NCBI RefSeq assembly: GCF_010811875.1
Contig: NZ_VKHP01000065.1
Span: 1 to 36,526 of the forward strand
Direction: 5' to 3'
From: Bradyrhizobium uaiense
GTDB taxonomy: Bacteria; Pseudomonadota; Alphaproteobacteria; Rhizobiales; Xanthobacteraceae
Length of the DNA stretch: 36,526 nucleotides
Below, one piece after another: positions 24,433 to 32,623 of the stretch (position 1 is its first letter; every line of letters begins with the position of its first letter). Under the pieces are notes generated by a model. That model did not search any database and was not told the DNA's origin. It worked only from the letters and a program-made list of their open reading frames with translations. A program made the translations under genes and the position numbers.

Positions 24433-25320
24433 ATGGCGCTGTCGAGCATGACCGGCTTTGCCCGAAGCCATGGTGCGAGCGGTCCCTATACGTTCGAGTG
24501 GGAGCTGAAGTCGGTCAACGCCAAGGGCTTTGACCTGCGGTTGCGGCTGCCGCCGGGCTGGGACGAGCTCGAAGCCCTGGCCAAGAAGCGCGCCGGCGAG
24601 TTGCTGTCGCGTGGCACGGTCTACGCCAATCTGAGCGTCAAGCGCACCGATGCGGCGCAGACGATCCGGATCAACGAGGACGTGCTGGCCGCTGTCGTGA
24701 AGGTCGCAGGCGAGCTCGCGCAGCGGATCGACGCGGTGGCGCCGAGCATCGATGGTCTGCTCGGCATCAAGGGCGTCATCGAGGTGGTCGAGCCTGACAG
24801 CAACGAGGACGAGGACAAGGCGGCGCGGGAGGCTGCGGCCAAGGCCTTCGAGCAGGCGCTCACGAGCCTCGTCGAGATGCGCCGCCGCGAGGGCGATGCG
24901 CTGGGCCAGATCCTGATGCAGCGCATGGACGAGATCGAGCGGCTCGCCAAGCGCGCCGAGACGGCGCCCGGCCGCAAGCCCGAGGCGATCAAGGCGCGGC
25001 TTGCCGAGCAGATCGCAGCATTGCTCGAGACCTCCGATCGCTTCGATGCCGACCGGCTCAGCCAGGAGGCGATCCTGATCGCCACCAAGGCTGATATCCG
25101 CGAGGAGCTCGACCGCATCGCCTCGCACATCACCCAGGCACGTGAGATGATCGGCAAGGGCGGCCCGGTCGGCCGGCGGCTCGACTTCCTCGCCCAGGAA
25201 TTCAATCGCGAGGTCAACACCTGCTGCTCGAAGTCGAACGACGTCGAGCTGACCAATACCGGCCTTGAAATGAAGAACGTGGTCGAGCAGTTCCGCGAAC
25301 AGGTCCAGAATCTGGAGTGA
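24433..25320 (+). CDS. YicC/YloC family endoribonuclease
   Basis: 295 residues. The start MALSSMTGFARSHG is the family signature, followed by the YicC-like N-terminal domain (YTFEWELKSVNAKGFDLRLR). The C-terminal DUF1732 domain contains GGPVGRRLDFLAQEFNREVN. E. coli YicC is reported to be an endoribonuclease. Biological targets in alphaproteobacteria are unknown. GTTGGAGAG precedes the ATG. gmk starts three bases after the stop, so the two are co-translated. The pairing yicC-gmk is conserved widely. Confidence 0.95.
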   Translation: MALSSMTGFARSHGASGPYTFEWELKSVNAKGFDLRLRLPPGWDELEALAKKRAGELLSRGTVYANLSVKRTDAAQTIRINEDVLAAVVKVAGELAQRIDAVAPSIDGLLGIKGVIEVVEPDSNEDEDKAAREAAAKAFEQALTSLVEMRRREGDALGQILMQRMDEIERLAKRAETAPGRKPEAIKARLAEQIAALLETSDRFDADRLSQEAILIATKADIREELDRIASHITQAREMIGKGGPVGRRLDFLAQEFNREVNTCCSKSNDVELTNTGLEMKNVVEQFREQVQNLE

Positions 25321-25323
25321 ACG

Positions 25324-25977
25324 ATGACGGCGCAGGGTTTTGACGGCGTTGAGCGGCGCGGACTGATGTTCGTGCTGTCGTCGCCTTCGGGCGCCGGCAA
25401 GACGACGCTGTCGCGCATGTTGCTTGAGCGCGAGCCGGGCCTGAAAATGTCGGTGTCGGCGACCACGCGGCCGATGCGCCCAGGCGAGGTCAACGGCCGC
25501 GACTATTTCTTCGTCGACAAGCCGAAGTTCGAGACGATGGTCAAGCAGGGCGAGCTGCTCGAATGGGCGACCGTGTTTGACAATCTCTACGGCACACCAC
25601 GCGTCCCGGTCGAGGCGGCGCTATCGGTCGGGCAGGATGTCCTTTTCGACATCGATTGGCAAGGCACGCAACAGCTGCACCAGAAGGCCAGCGTCGACGT
25701 CGTGCGGGTCTTCATCCTGCCGCCGTCAGCCGCCGATCTCGAGAAGCGGCTGCACACCCGCGCGCAGGATTCGGAGGAGGTCATCCGCGGGCGGATGAAC
25801 CGTGCCAGCCATGAGCTGAGCCATTGGGCCGAATACGACTACATCGTCGTCAACCAGAACGTCGACGACGCCTTTGCCGAGGTGCAGTCGATCCTGAAGG
25901 CCGAGCGGCTGAAGCGTGAGCGCCGCACCGGCCTTACCGAATTCGTGCGCGGCCTGCAGCGTCAGCTCGAGAAATAG
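25324..25977 (+). CDS. gmk: Guanylate kinase
   Basis: 217 residues. It phosphorylates GMP to GDP with ATP. The P-loop SSPSGAGKTTLSRML is at residues 20-34, the GMP-binding region SVSATTRPMRPGEVNGRDY at about 44-62 and the lid/ADP region near RGMNRASHELSHW. The final YDYIVVNQNVDDAF is typical. Length is normal. It closes the rightward gene run and is followed by a terminator hairpin shared with the convergent gene at 26046. Confidence 0.98.
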   Translation: MTAQGFDGVERRGLMFVLSSPSGAGKTTLSRMLLEREPGLKMSVSATTRPMRPGEVNGRDYFFVDKPKFETMVKQGELLEWATVFDNLYGTPRVPVEAALSVGQDVLFDIDWQGTQQLHQKASVDVVRVFILPPSAADLEKRLHTRAQDSEEVIRGRMNRASHELSHWAEYDYIVVNQNVDDAFAEVQSILKAERLKRERRTGLTEFVRGLQRQLEK

Positions 25978-25988
25978 CTGACCTCGAT

Positions 25989-26018
25989 CGTGATGCGATC
26001 GCAAGGGATCGCATCACG
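25989..26018. terminator. Terminator between gmk and the convergent gene
   Basis: CGTGATGCGATC (25989-26000) and GATCGCATCACG (26007-26018) are perfect 12-base complements around GCAAGG. The hairpin is 11 bases after the gmk stop and 27 bases beyond the stop of the gene on the other strand. Confidence 0.8.
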
Positions 26019-26045
26019 ACTGATTACCATGTTTCCGAGCGAAGC

Positions 26046-27038
26046 CTAGTTCGCCGCGCTGCGCGCCAGCCGCTGCAGCATCGCCGCGATCTGCTTGTTG
26101 TCCTGCTCGGTTTGATCCGGCTCGCGCGCCGTCTCGCGGCGAGCAACCGGCGTCTCGGCGCGGCGAGGGGGCACCTGCGACAGGCGTTGCGGACGGTCGC
26201 GGCTGACGACGGCCATCGGCGGCGCCGGCTCGGTGTGGAGTGAATCCCAGGGCGCTTGCCACTCGTCCTTGATCTGGTAGGGCGGCGTCCGTGTCCGGGT
26301 CAGCCGGAACACCAGCGCGCTGACGAGACCGGCCAGCGCCAGGGCGCCGACCATCACGATCAGCAGCATCTGCGTCGAGGACGATTTCTCCGCGGACGCC
26401 TCGGCCGTAGCGGCAGCTGCCGGCGCGGCCGCTTGCTGCGGCGTCGCATCGGCCTGCGCGACCACAGTCGGCTGGTCCGCGGCGTGGCGGGTTCCGTTGG
26501 TTCCGGCCATGCTCGATGCGTCGAGCCACCTGGCGTTCACCTCTGATGGCTGGGCGTTCGCGTCGGGTGACGCAGCAGCCCCGGCCGGATTGGTGGCCTG
26601 ACCTGCATCTGCGCTCGCGACGGGCGCGGCGGCGGCCTGTGGCGAGGGCCACTCGGCATGGGCGTTGGCAACCGATTTGCGCATCGCCGGCTGCGGCGCC
26701 GGCGCTGGCTGGCTCTGCGGCGGCGTGGCGTCGGCTGTCGCCGTGTCGGGCGCGGCCACCGGCTGCTGCTGCGCAGTGGCGGTCTTGGCAACAACCTTGT
26801 TCTTGGCGTCACCGAGGTACCAGCACTTCTTCTGGGTGCTGCGGTCGAGGTGATAGAACCAATGGCTTCCCGCCGGCGCGGTTCCCTTCGGCGCCGGCTG
26901 GCAAGTGTCGGCCGTCTTGGCATCGGCCGTGTTGGTTGCCGCCGGAGTGGCGGCGTTCTGGGCCACGGCGCCGAAGTTGGCGCCGGCCAACATGCTGGCG
27001 GCGAGCGCCGCAGCGAATTTCGCTGAACGATTTGACAT
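26046..27038 (-). CDS. Exported Ala/Pro-rich hypothetical protein with one internal membrane segment
   Basis: 330 residues from the ATG at 27038, with GGGGA five bases upstream. A signal peptide (MSNRSAKFAAALAASMLAGA, cut near VAQ-NA) is followed by a short part with two cysteines and aromatic residues (SHWFYHLDRSTQKKCWYLGD, about residues 57-76). A long Ala/Pro/Gln-rich linker leads to a membrane helix at about 224-245 (MLLIVMVGALALAGLVSALV). A basic C-terminal tail ends in a short helix. This predicts a periplasmic sensor-like head joined to a cytoplasmic tail. I do not recognise a family. No partner gene is adjacent. Confidence 0.8.
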   Translation of the reverse strand: MSNRSAKFAAALAASMLAGANFGAVAQNAATPAATNTADAKTADTCQPAPKGTAPAGSHWFYHLDRSTQKKCWYLGDAKNKVVAKTATAQQQPVAAPDTATADATPPQSQPAPAPQPAMRKSVANAHAEWPSPQAAAAPVASADAGQATNPAGAAASPDANAQPSEVNARWLDASSMAGTNGTRHAADQPTVVAQADATPQQAAAPAAAATAEASAEKSSSTQMLLIVMVGALALAGLVSALVFRLTRTRTPPYQIKDEWQAPWDSLHTEPAPPMAVVSRDRPQRLSQVPPRRAETPVARRETAREPDQTEQDNKQIAAMLQRLARSAAN

Positions 27039-27156
27039 ACACGTCCCCGGTATTTCTTTTTTTACGCAAACGCTGGTGATGCCAATCTCGGTAAAGAGTT
27101 GGGTCGCAATGCGCCGCAAATCCGGAACGGGTAGGGCTTAATTGAGGCTCGCGGCG

Positions 27157-27172
27157 TGCCGCAATTGCGGCA
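27157..27172. promoter_or_regulatory. 16-base perfect palindrome
   Basis: TGCCGCAATTGCGGCA reads the same on both strands with no loop. It lies about 119 bases upstream of the bitopic protein gene and 117 bases after the substrate-binding protein gene, both leftward. The lack of a loop argues for a dimeric regulator site, not a terminator. Confidence 0.45.
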
Positions 27173-27288
27173 AGCCCGTGGCTGAGGAACCGACTGCCTG
27201 GCTGCGCAGCGGCACGCCGGATTCCAAAGCGCGCGACGACACCAGGTTCCAGCGACAGGTTCGGCCGACGCCGGTTCGTCCAAGCACG

Positions 27289-28500
27289 TTAGTTGCTTTC
27301 GAGCACGTCGCTGAACAGCACGTAGCGCTCGCCGTTGAAGCGGACCAGACGCATTTGCTTGATCGGCCGCAGGTCGGTCGGCGAGGTCCGCAGGCGGATG
27401 CCGGGCAGCAGCAACGGCAGCTCCATGTCGAGATGGGAGGCCTGCTTCATGACGTTCTCGCGCGTCAGGTCGTTACCGCACTGCTTGAGGATCTGCACCA
27501 CCGCGTAGCCGATGTTGTAGCCGTAGGGTGCGTAGTAGTCGCTCTTGTCGACATGCGGGTTGTACTTGTCCATCCAGACGTTCCATGCCTGCATGGCTGG
27601 ATCGTCCTTCCACTGCGGATCGGCTGGGTCTTTCTGATAGGCCGCGGAGATCACGCCCTTGGCGGCCTCGAAGCCCGCGGGGCGGATTGCACCAGCGATC
27701 GAGGAGCCGACGCTGGAGAGGAATTCCTGCGGGTGCCAGTCGATATCGTAGGCCTTGCGGATCGCTTGCGCTGCGAATTTCGGCACCGCGGCGATGAACA
27801 GCACGTTGGCGCCTGCGGCCTTCAGCGACACGATCTGCGAATCCACGGTGGGATCGCTGGTGTTGTAGGCCTGCTGCGACACGATCATCGCCGCAGCCTT
27901 GTCGCCAAGCCCGCGCTTGAAGCCGAGTATGTAGTCGCGGCCCAGATCGTCGTTCTGCGCGAGGATGCCGATCCTGGCGTCCGGTAGCGTCGACAGGATG
28001 TACCTGGCGTAAATCTCGCCTTCGGACGCGTAATGCGGCGTCCAGCTCATCGTCCACGGATAACGCTCGGGATCGTTGAAGATCGTTGCACCGGATCCGA
28101 CGAAGAGATGCGGCACCTGCTTCTGGTTGATGTATTTCACCACCGCCATGTTGGGTGCCGTGCCGACCGGGTTGACGAGGAACAGCACCTCGTCGCTCTC
28201 GATCAGGCGGCGGATCTGCTCGACCGTCTTGGGCGGGCTGTAGGCATCGTCGAGGCTGACGAAGTTGATCTTGCGGCCGTTGACGCCGCCCTGATCGTTG
28301 ATCATCGCGAAATAGGCGGTGATCGAGATCGCGCCGGCCGAATAGGCCGATGCCGGACCGCTATAGGGCGTCGTGGTGCCGATCTTGATGTCGCGGTCGG
28401 CGACGCCGGGCCCGTAATGCTTTTGCGCAAGGGCCGGCGTCACGGCGAGGGCGAGCGCGAGCGCCGCCCATGCCTGGATCGTCGAACGTCTCCTCCTCAT
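27289..28500 (-). CDS. Branched-chain amino acid-type ABC transporter substrate-binding protein (orphan)
   Basis: 403 residues from the ATG at 28500, preceded by GGGGGAGGA. A Sec signal peptide (MRRRRSTIQAWAALALALAV, cut at ALAQ) precedes a periplasmic-binding-protein type I fold. The mature start VADRDIKIGTTTPYSGPASA, DQGGVNGRKINFVSLDDAYS and VNPVGTAPNMAVVKYINQKQ near residue 110 match the LivJ-like family. In alphaproteobacteria these proteins bind amino acids, amides or aromatic acids. The ligand is not evident. No permease or ATPase gene is near, so it works with a transporter encoded elsewhere or has a sensory role. Confidence 0.93.
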   Translation of the reverse strand: MRRRRSTIQAWAALALALAVTPALAQKHYGPGVADRDIKIGTTTPYSGPASAYSAGAISITAYFAMINDQGGVNGRKINFVSLDDAYSPPKTVEQIRRLIESDEVLFLVNPVGTAPNMAVVKYINQKQVPHLFVGSGATIFNDPERYPWTMSWTPHYASEGEIYARYILSTLPDARIGILAQNDDLGRDYILGFKRGLGDKAAAMIVSQQAYNTSDPTVDSQIVSLKAAGANVLFIAAVPKFAAQAIRKAYDIDWHPQEFLSSVGSSIAGAIRPAGFEAAKGVISAAYQKDPADPQWKDDPAMQAWNVWMDKYNPHVDKSDYYAPYGYNIGYAVVQILKQCGNDLTRENVMKQASHLDMELPLLLPGIRLRTSPTDLRPIKQMRLVRFNGERYVLFSDVLESN

Positions 28501-28549
28501 TCGTGTCCTCCCCCATTTTTGGTCGGGCGAGGTCGGCGGGACGTCGGCC

Positions 28550-28651
28550 AAAGCGCGATGACGCGCTTTAGCGTCCTAAGAGCATGATCTCCGCGCAAAC
28601 GCTCCGCGTTTGTCGCGAGGGAAAACCGCTACACTTTTCCGGATCATGCCT
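28550..28651. repeat. Intergenic mosaic repeat, Bradyrhizobium type
   Basis: This 100-base composite contains AAAGCGCG/CGCGCTTT (28550-28557 and 28562-28569). It continues with GAGCATGATC at the left and GGATCATGCC at the right (28580-28650) enclosing CAAACGC/GCGTTTG (28596-28602 and 28606-28612) and GGAAAACCGCTACAC. From memory this is a common Bradyrhizobium extragenic palindromic element. It abuts the adh stop codon and probably ends that transcript. Confidence 0.65.
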
Positions 28652-29710
28652 TTAGTTCTTCAATACGATGCGTCCCACGACCTTGCCGGCGCGCAGCTCC
28701 TCGATCCATTTCTGGACGTCGGCCATCGGCTCTTCCTTCATCGGCGTCGGCTTGATCTTGCCGGCCCGCGCGAGCGCCATCAACTCCTGGCCCTCGGCAA
28801 GCGTGCCCACCATGAAGCCTTCGATGGTCATGCGCTTGTAGACCCACTGCACCATCGGCAGCGTGAACTGGCCGCCCATCAGGCCGGACACCACGATCTT
28901 GCCGCCGCGTGCAACCGTCGACACCGCAAATGCCATCGACTTTTCGTTGCCGGCAAAGTCGACCACGCCGTCGAAACCGCCGTCGCTCTCCTTCAGCATG
29001 CGCTTGACGACATCGGGCTCCGCCGGGTCGTAGGCGGCCGCCGCGCCGTTCTTCAGTGCGGTCTCGCGTGCCGCGGGGCTGAGATCGGCAACCGTGATCG
29101 GCTGCTTGAACATCGCCTGCGCGAACGACAGGCCCATCATGCCGACGCCGCCGAGACCGATCAGCAAGAGATTGCGCTGGCGCGGACGATCGACCAGGCG
29201 CTTCAGCGCGCCGTAGGCGGTGACGCCGGAGCACATCAACGTGGCAGCCTGATTGACCGGCAGCGGATCGTGGTCGAGCAGGTATTTTGCGTCGGGCACC
29301 AGTACGTGGGTGGCGAAGCCGCCGTCGATCGAGACGCCGAGGAAGCGCTGCTTGACGCAGAGGTTCTCGTCGCCGGCGAGGCAGTCGCGGCACTGGCCGC
29401 AGCCGATCCAGGGGAAGACCGCCTTCTTCGTGCCGACCAGGTCCTTCGGCGCGTCGGGGCCGACCTCGTCGACGATACCCGCGATCTCATGGCCGAGCGT
29501 GAAGGGCAGGGTCATGCCGCGGGTGGTGTCGAGCTTCTTGCCGCCGCCGAGATCGGCGTAACCGTCCTGGATGTGGAGATCGGAATGGCACAGGCCGCAG
29601 CGCTCGATGCGCACGAGCACTTCGCGTCCCTGGGGCTTCGGCGTGTCGACGATGGTTTCGCACAGCGGTGCATCGAATTTGACGAGGGATTGGCGAACCA
29701 TGCGCGCCAT
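28652..29710 (-). CDS. Zinc-dependent alcohol dehydrogenase
   Basis: 352 residues from the ATG at 29710, with AGGAGAA nine bases upstream. It is a medium-chain dehydrogenase (MDR). The catalytic zinc ligands are Cys in CGLCHSD (about residue 38) and the GHE motif (about 72). The structural zinc site is CGQCRDCLAGDENLC (about 103-117), and the nucleotide-binding motif is GLGGVGMMGL near 182. The acidic residue after the next strand (VADLS) suggests NAD. The alcohol substrate is unknown. It starts only 19 bases after rsmA ends, an odd partner that suggests read-through from the lpt-rsmA operon. Confidence 0.93.
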   Translation of the reverse strand: MARMVRQSLVKFDAPLCETIVDTPKPQGREVLVRIERCGLCHSDLHIQDGYADLGGGKKLDTTRGMTLPFTLGHEIAGIVDEVGPDAPKDLVGTKKAVFPWIGCGQCRDCLAGDENLCVKQRFLGVSIDGGFATHVLVPDAKYLLDHDPLPVNQAATLMCSGVTAYGALKRLVDRPRQRNLLLIGLGGVGMMGLSFAQAMFKQPITVADLSPAARETALKNGAAAAYDPAEPDVVKRMLKESDGGFDGVVDFAGNEKSMAFAVSTVARGGKIVVSGLMGGQFTLPMVQWVYKRMTIEGFMVGTLAEGQELMALARAGKIKPTPMKEEPMADVQKWIEELRAGKVVGRIVLKN

Positions 29711-29729
29711 TACGTTTTCTCCTGTTGTT

Positions 29730-30584
29730 CTATTTTGTGGACCGTATATCGGCCAATTCCCTCGCCATGGCAACAAAGCCGGCGACCGGAATGGTTTCCG
29801 CGCGTCGCGTCGCGTCGATATCGGCTGCGGCAGCAAGCCGCGCCGGATCGACCGACAGGGATTTCAGGCTCTGGCGCAGCATCTTGCGGCGCTGGCCGAA
29901 GGCGGCAGCCGCGACCTGCTCGAGCATGCGGCGGTCGCACGGCTCGGGCGCAGCGCGCGGCATCAATCGTACCACCGAGGAGGTGACCTTCGGCTGCGGC
30001 ACGAAGGCAGCGGGCGAGATGTCGAACAGGATCTTGGTCTCGGCGCGCCAGTTGGCGAGCACCGCGAGCCGGCCATACGCTTCCTCGTCTTCATGGGCGA
30101 CGATGCGCTCGGCGACCTCGCGCTGGAACATCAAGACCATGGTGTCGTACCAGGGCGGCCACGGCTCGATCGACAGCCAGTCGACCAGGAGCTGCGTTGC
30201 GATGTTGTAGGGCAGGTTCGCGACGATCTTGGCCTTGCCGCCGTCAAGCAAGGGACGTGGATCGAAGCTCTGCGCATCGCCATGCACGATCTCGATGCGG
30301 CCGGGGTAGCGCTTGACGACATAGTCCAGTGCGTCGATCGCACGCTCGTCGCGCTCGACCGCGATCACGCGCTTGGCGCCGAGCGCCAGCAATGCGCGCG
30401 TCAGTCCGCCGGGGCCGGGCCCGACCTCGATCACGGTGGAGTCTTCCAGCGGACCCGCGGCGCGGGCGATGCGTGCGGTGAGATTGAGATCGAGCAGAAA
30501 ATTCTGGCCGAGCGATTTGCGTGCCGACAGCGAGTGCTCGCGAATGATGTCGCGCAGCGGTGGCAGATCGTCGATCGCGCTCAC
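29730..30584 (-). CDS. rsmA: 16S rRNA dimethyladenosine transferase RsmA (KsgA)
   Basis: 284 residues. It dimethylates two adjacent adenines near the 3' end of 16S rRNA during 30S maturation. Motifs are SLGQNFLLDLN (about residue 25), IEVGPGPGGLTRAL (about 52), HGDAQSF (about 100) and the catalytic NLPYNIATQLL (about 123). The start is a GTG at 30584 that directly abuts the pdxA stop (TAA-GTG). No ribosome-binding site is obvious, so translation is probably coupled to pdxA. Confidence 0.98.
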   Translation of the reverse strand: MSAIDDLPPLRDIIREHSLSARKSLGQNFLLDLNLTARIARAAGPLEDSTVIEVGPGPGGLTRALLALGAKRVIAVERDERAIDALDYVVKRYPGRIEIVHGDAQSFDPRPLLDGGKAKIVANLPYNIATQLLVDWLSIEPWPPWYDTMVLMFQREVAERIVAHEDEEAYGRLAVLANWRAETKILFDISPAAFVPQPKVTSSVVRLMPRAAPEPCDRRMLEQVAAAAFGQRRKMLRQSLKSLSVDPARLAAAADIDATRRAETIPVAGFVAMARELADIRSTK

Positions 30585-31586
30585 TTAGCTTGATGCCGCG
30601 GCCATGCGCGCGGCGAGCCGGAGCGCAGCGATCAGGCTCGAGGGATTGGCCTTGCCGGTGCCAGCGATGTCGAACGCGGTGCCGTGATCGGGCGAGGTCC
30701 GGATGAACGGCAGTCCCAGCGTGACGTTGACGGCGTCCTCGAACGCGACGGTCTTGATCGGGATCAGCGCCTGGTCGTGATACATGCAGAGCGCGCAATC
30801 ATAGGTCTTGCGCGCGGCAGCGTGGAACATGGTGTCGGCCGGCAGCGGGCCCCGGGCAACGATGCCTTCGCGGCGCAGGATCTCGACCGCGGGCGCGACG
30901 ATCTCGACGTCTTCCATGCCGAGCGTACCGTCTTCGCCGGCATGCGGGTTGAGGCCGGCGATGGCGAGCCGCGGTGCCGCCATGCCGAACCGCGCCTTCA
31001 TGTCCGCAACCACGATCCGCGCGGTCGACACGATCAGGTCGGTCGTCAATTGCGCCAATGCCTGGCGGACCGACACATGGATCGTCACCGGAACGACGGC
31101 GAGTGCCGGCGACCACAGCATCATCACCGGCTGCGGCGCGTGGCCGCCGCGGGCGGCAAGCTCGGCGAGGAATTCGGTGTGACCGGGATGACGGAAGCCG
31201 GCGCGGTACAGCACGTTCTTGGCGATCGGATTGGTGACGACGGCGCTGGCCTTGCGCGATGCGACATCGGCGACGGCCTGACGGATCGACGCCAGCGCCG
31301 CATCTGCGCTCGTCCCGTCGGGCTTGCCCGGTTGCGCCGTCGCCGCCTTGCCGGTTGGAACGACGGGGAGGGCGCGTGCAAACGCCGCGGCGGCCTCCTC
31401 GGCGCGGACCTCGGCAAACTCGACGGCAAGGCCGAGCGTCCTGGCGCGTTCGGCAAGGGACGCGCGGTCGCCGAGCAGATAGAACGGCGGGAGATCGAGT
31501 TCGCGGCGCCGCAGCCATGCTGCGAGCGTGATATCGGGGCCGATGCCTGCGGGCTCGCCGGAGGTCAGTGCGAGAGGTTGAGCCAT
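30585..31586 (-). CDS. pdxA: 4-hydroxythreonine-4-phosphate dehydrogenase
   Basis: 333 residues. It oxidises 4-phosphohydroxythreonine in pyridoxal phosphate synthesis. The N-terminal LALTSGEPAGIGPDI is the family signature. Metal-binding histidines lie in HPGHTEFLAEL near residue 135 and in CMYHDQALIPIKTV near 267. The end SPDHGTAFDIAGTGKANPSS is typical. It begins 17 bases after surA. The order surA-pdxA-rsmA is conserved from enterics to rhizobia. Confidence 0.98.
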   Translation of the reverse strand: MAQPLALTSGEPAGIGPDITLAAWLRRRELDLPPFYLLGDRASLAERARTLGLAVEFAEVRAEEAAAAFARALPVVPTGKAATAQPGKPDGTSADAALASIRQAVADVASRKASAVVTNPIAKNVLYRAGFRHPGHTEFLAELAARGGHAPQPVMMLWSPALAVVPVTIHVSVRQALAQLTTDLIVSTARIVVADMKARFGMAAPRLAIAGLNPHAGEDGTLGMEDVEIVAPAVEILRREGIVARGPLPADTMFHAAARKTYDCALCMYHDQALIPIKTVAFEDAVNVTLGLPFIRTSPDHGTAFDIAGTGKANPSSLIAALRLAARMAAASS

Positions 31587-31603
31587 GCGTCAACGATAGT
31601 CGA

Positions 31604-32560
31604 TCATCGTCCGCCTGGATATTCGATCATCGCGGCTTTTCGGACTTCCTGCAGGTAGGCTTTTGACTTCGCCTCGTACTTCTGCACGTACATCTTGTCC
31701 CGCATCTCACGCTTCTTCGGCGTGTCCACGGTGGTTGCCTTTCTGCCGCAGAGCGCGACCATTTCGATGCCCTGCTTGGTGACCTCGGGAGGAGTGAGGT
31801 GGCCGACCGGGGTCTTGTCCAGGATGTCGCGCAGCGACTGCGGCAGGTCGGCCGATGTCTTCACGACGATTTCGCGGATCGCTGCGTTGCGCATCGCCTT
31901 GAAGGAGGAGTTGGCCTCCTCGCAGCTGGTCACGCGCTCCCGCAGCGAGTCGGCTTCCTTGCGGCGGCCCTCGAATTCCGACTGCGGAGCGCCGCGGGGC
32001 ACGATCAGAACGACCGGCTGCATTCTGTATTCGAAGGCTTCGGCGTCGGGGGCGTCTCCGGTTTCCTTGACCGCGGTCGCCACGTCCTTTTCTCCGACTT
32101 GCAGGCTTTCCTTGAAACGACCACGGACCAGGCTGGTCCAGACCATGTCCGCCCTGATGCGTTGCTTGAGCGTTTCCGGGCGGATGCCCTTGCCCTCCAG
32201 CACCTTGGTCAGCTGGTCGCCCGAAAGCCGCATCCGCTGCGCCATGCCGCCAAAGGACTGATCGATATCGTTGGCGGTCGGATCAACGCCAAATTTCTTG
32301 GCTTCCTTGATCTTCAGCTTCTCGTCGATCAGATCCTCGAGGATGACCTTCCGATCGGGGGCCTTGCCGCCGGTCAGGGCATTCAGCTTCGCACGCTGCT
32401 CGATGTCGAAATTGGTGATGGGCTCGCCATTGACCATCACGGCGATGGTCTGGGCATGCAGCCGCGCACCGCTCCCCAACACGAGGAAAAGAGCCAGCAG
32501 GGAACTCAACACTAGCGAATGGCGGCGCCTTGGCGGGCTAGCGGTCGTCGTTATTGTCAT
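31604..32560 (-). CDS. surA: SurA-like periplasmic chaperone
   Basis: 318 residues. A signal peptide (around residues 12-36, ending ARLHAQ) is followed by the SurA N-terminal domain (IAVMVNGEPITNFDIEQRAK). A prolyl-isomerase-like region runs over about 170-290. E. coli SurA has 428 residues with two isomerase domains. This shorter form has one degenerate domain, as is usual in alphaproteobacteria. SurA helps fold outer-membrane proteins, and LptD, encoded 63 bases upstream, is a known client in E. coli. Confidence 0.9.
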   Translation of the reverse strand: MTITTTASPPRRRHSLVLSSLLALFLVLGSGARLHAQTIAVMVNGEPITNFDIEQRAKLNALTGGKAPDRKVILEDLIDEKLKIKEAKKFGVDPTANDIDQSFGGMAQRMRLSGDQLTKVLEGKGIRPETLKQRIRADMVWTSLVRGRFKESLQVGEKDVATAVKETGDAPDAEAFEYRMQPVVLIVPRGAPQSEFEGRRKEADSLRERVTSCEEANSSFKAMRNAAIREIVVKTSADLPQSLRDILDKTPVGHLTPPEVTKQGIEMVALCGRKATTVDTPKKREMRDKMYVQKYEAKSKAYLQEVRKAAMIEYPGGR

Positions 32561-32623
32561 GTCAGCCGTTTAAACCAATTCAAGCCGGGGCCACAGGCCC
32601 GCGGGCAATACAAGCCCTCGTCT

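Noticed and set aside
27142..27240. A plus-strand frame beginning with a CRNCGKPV zinc-ribbon-like stretch
   Set aside because: Only two cysteines, a TTG start with no ribosome-binding site, and the frame then runs antisense through the substrate-binding protein gene. The stretch comes from the palindrome at 27157.
28610..29986. A 458-codon plus-strand frame
   Set aside because: Antisense to the zinc alcohol dehydrogenase and the end of rsmA, with no recognisable motif or ribosome-binding site.
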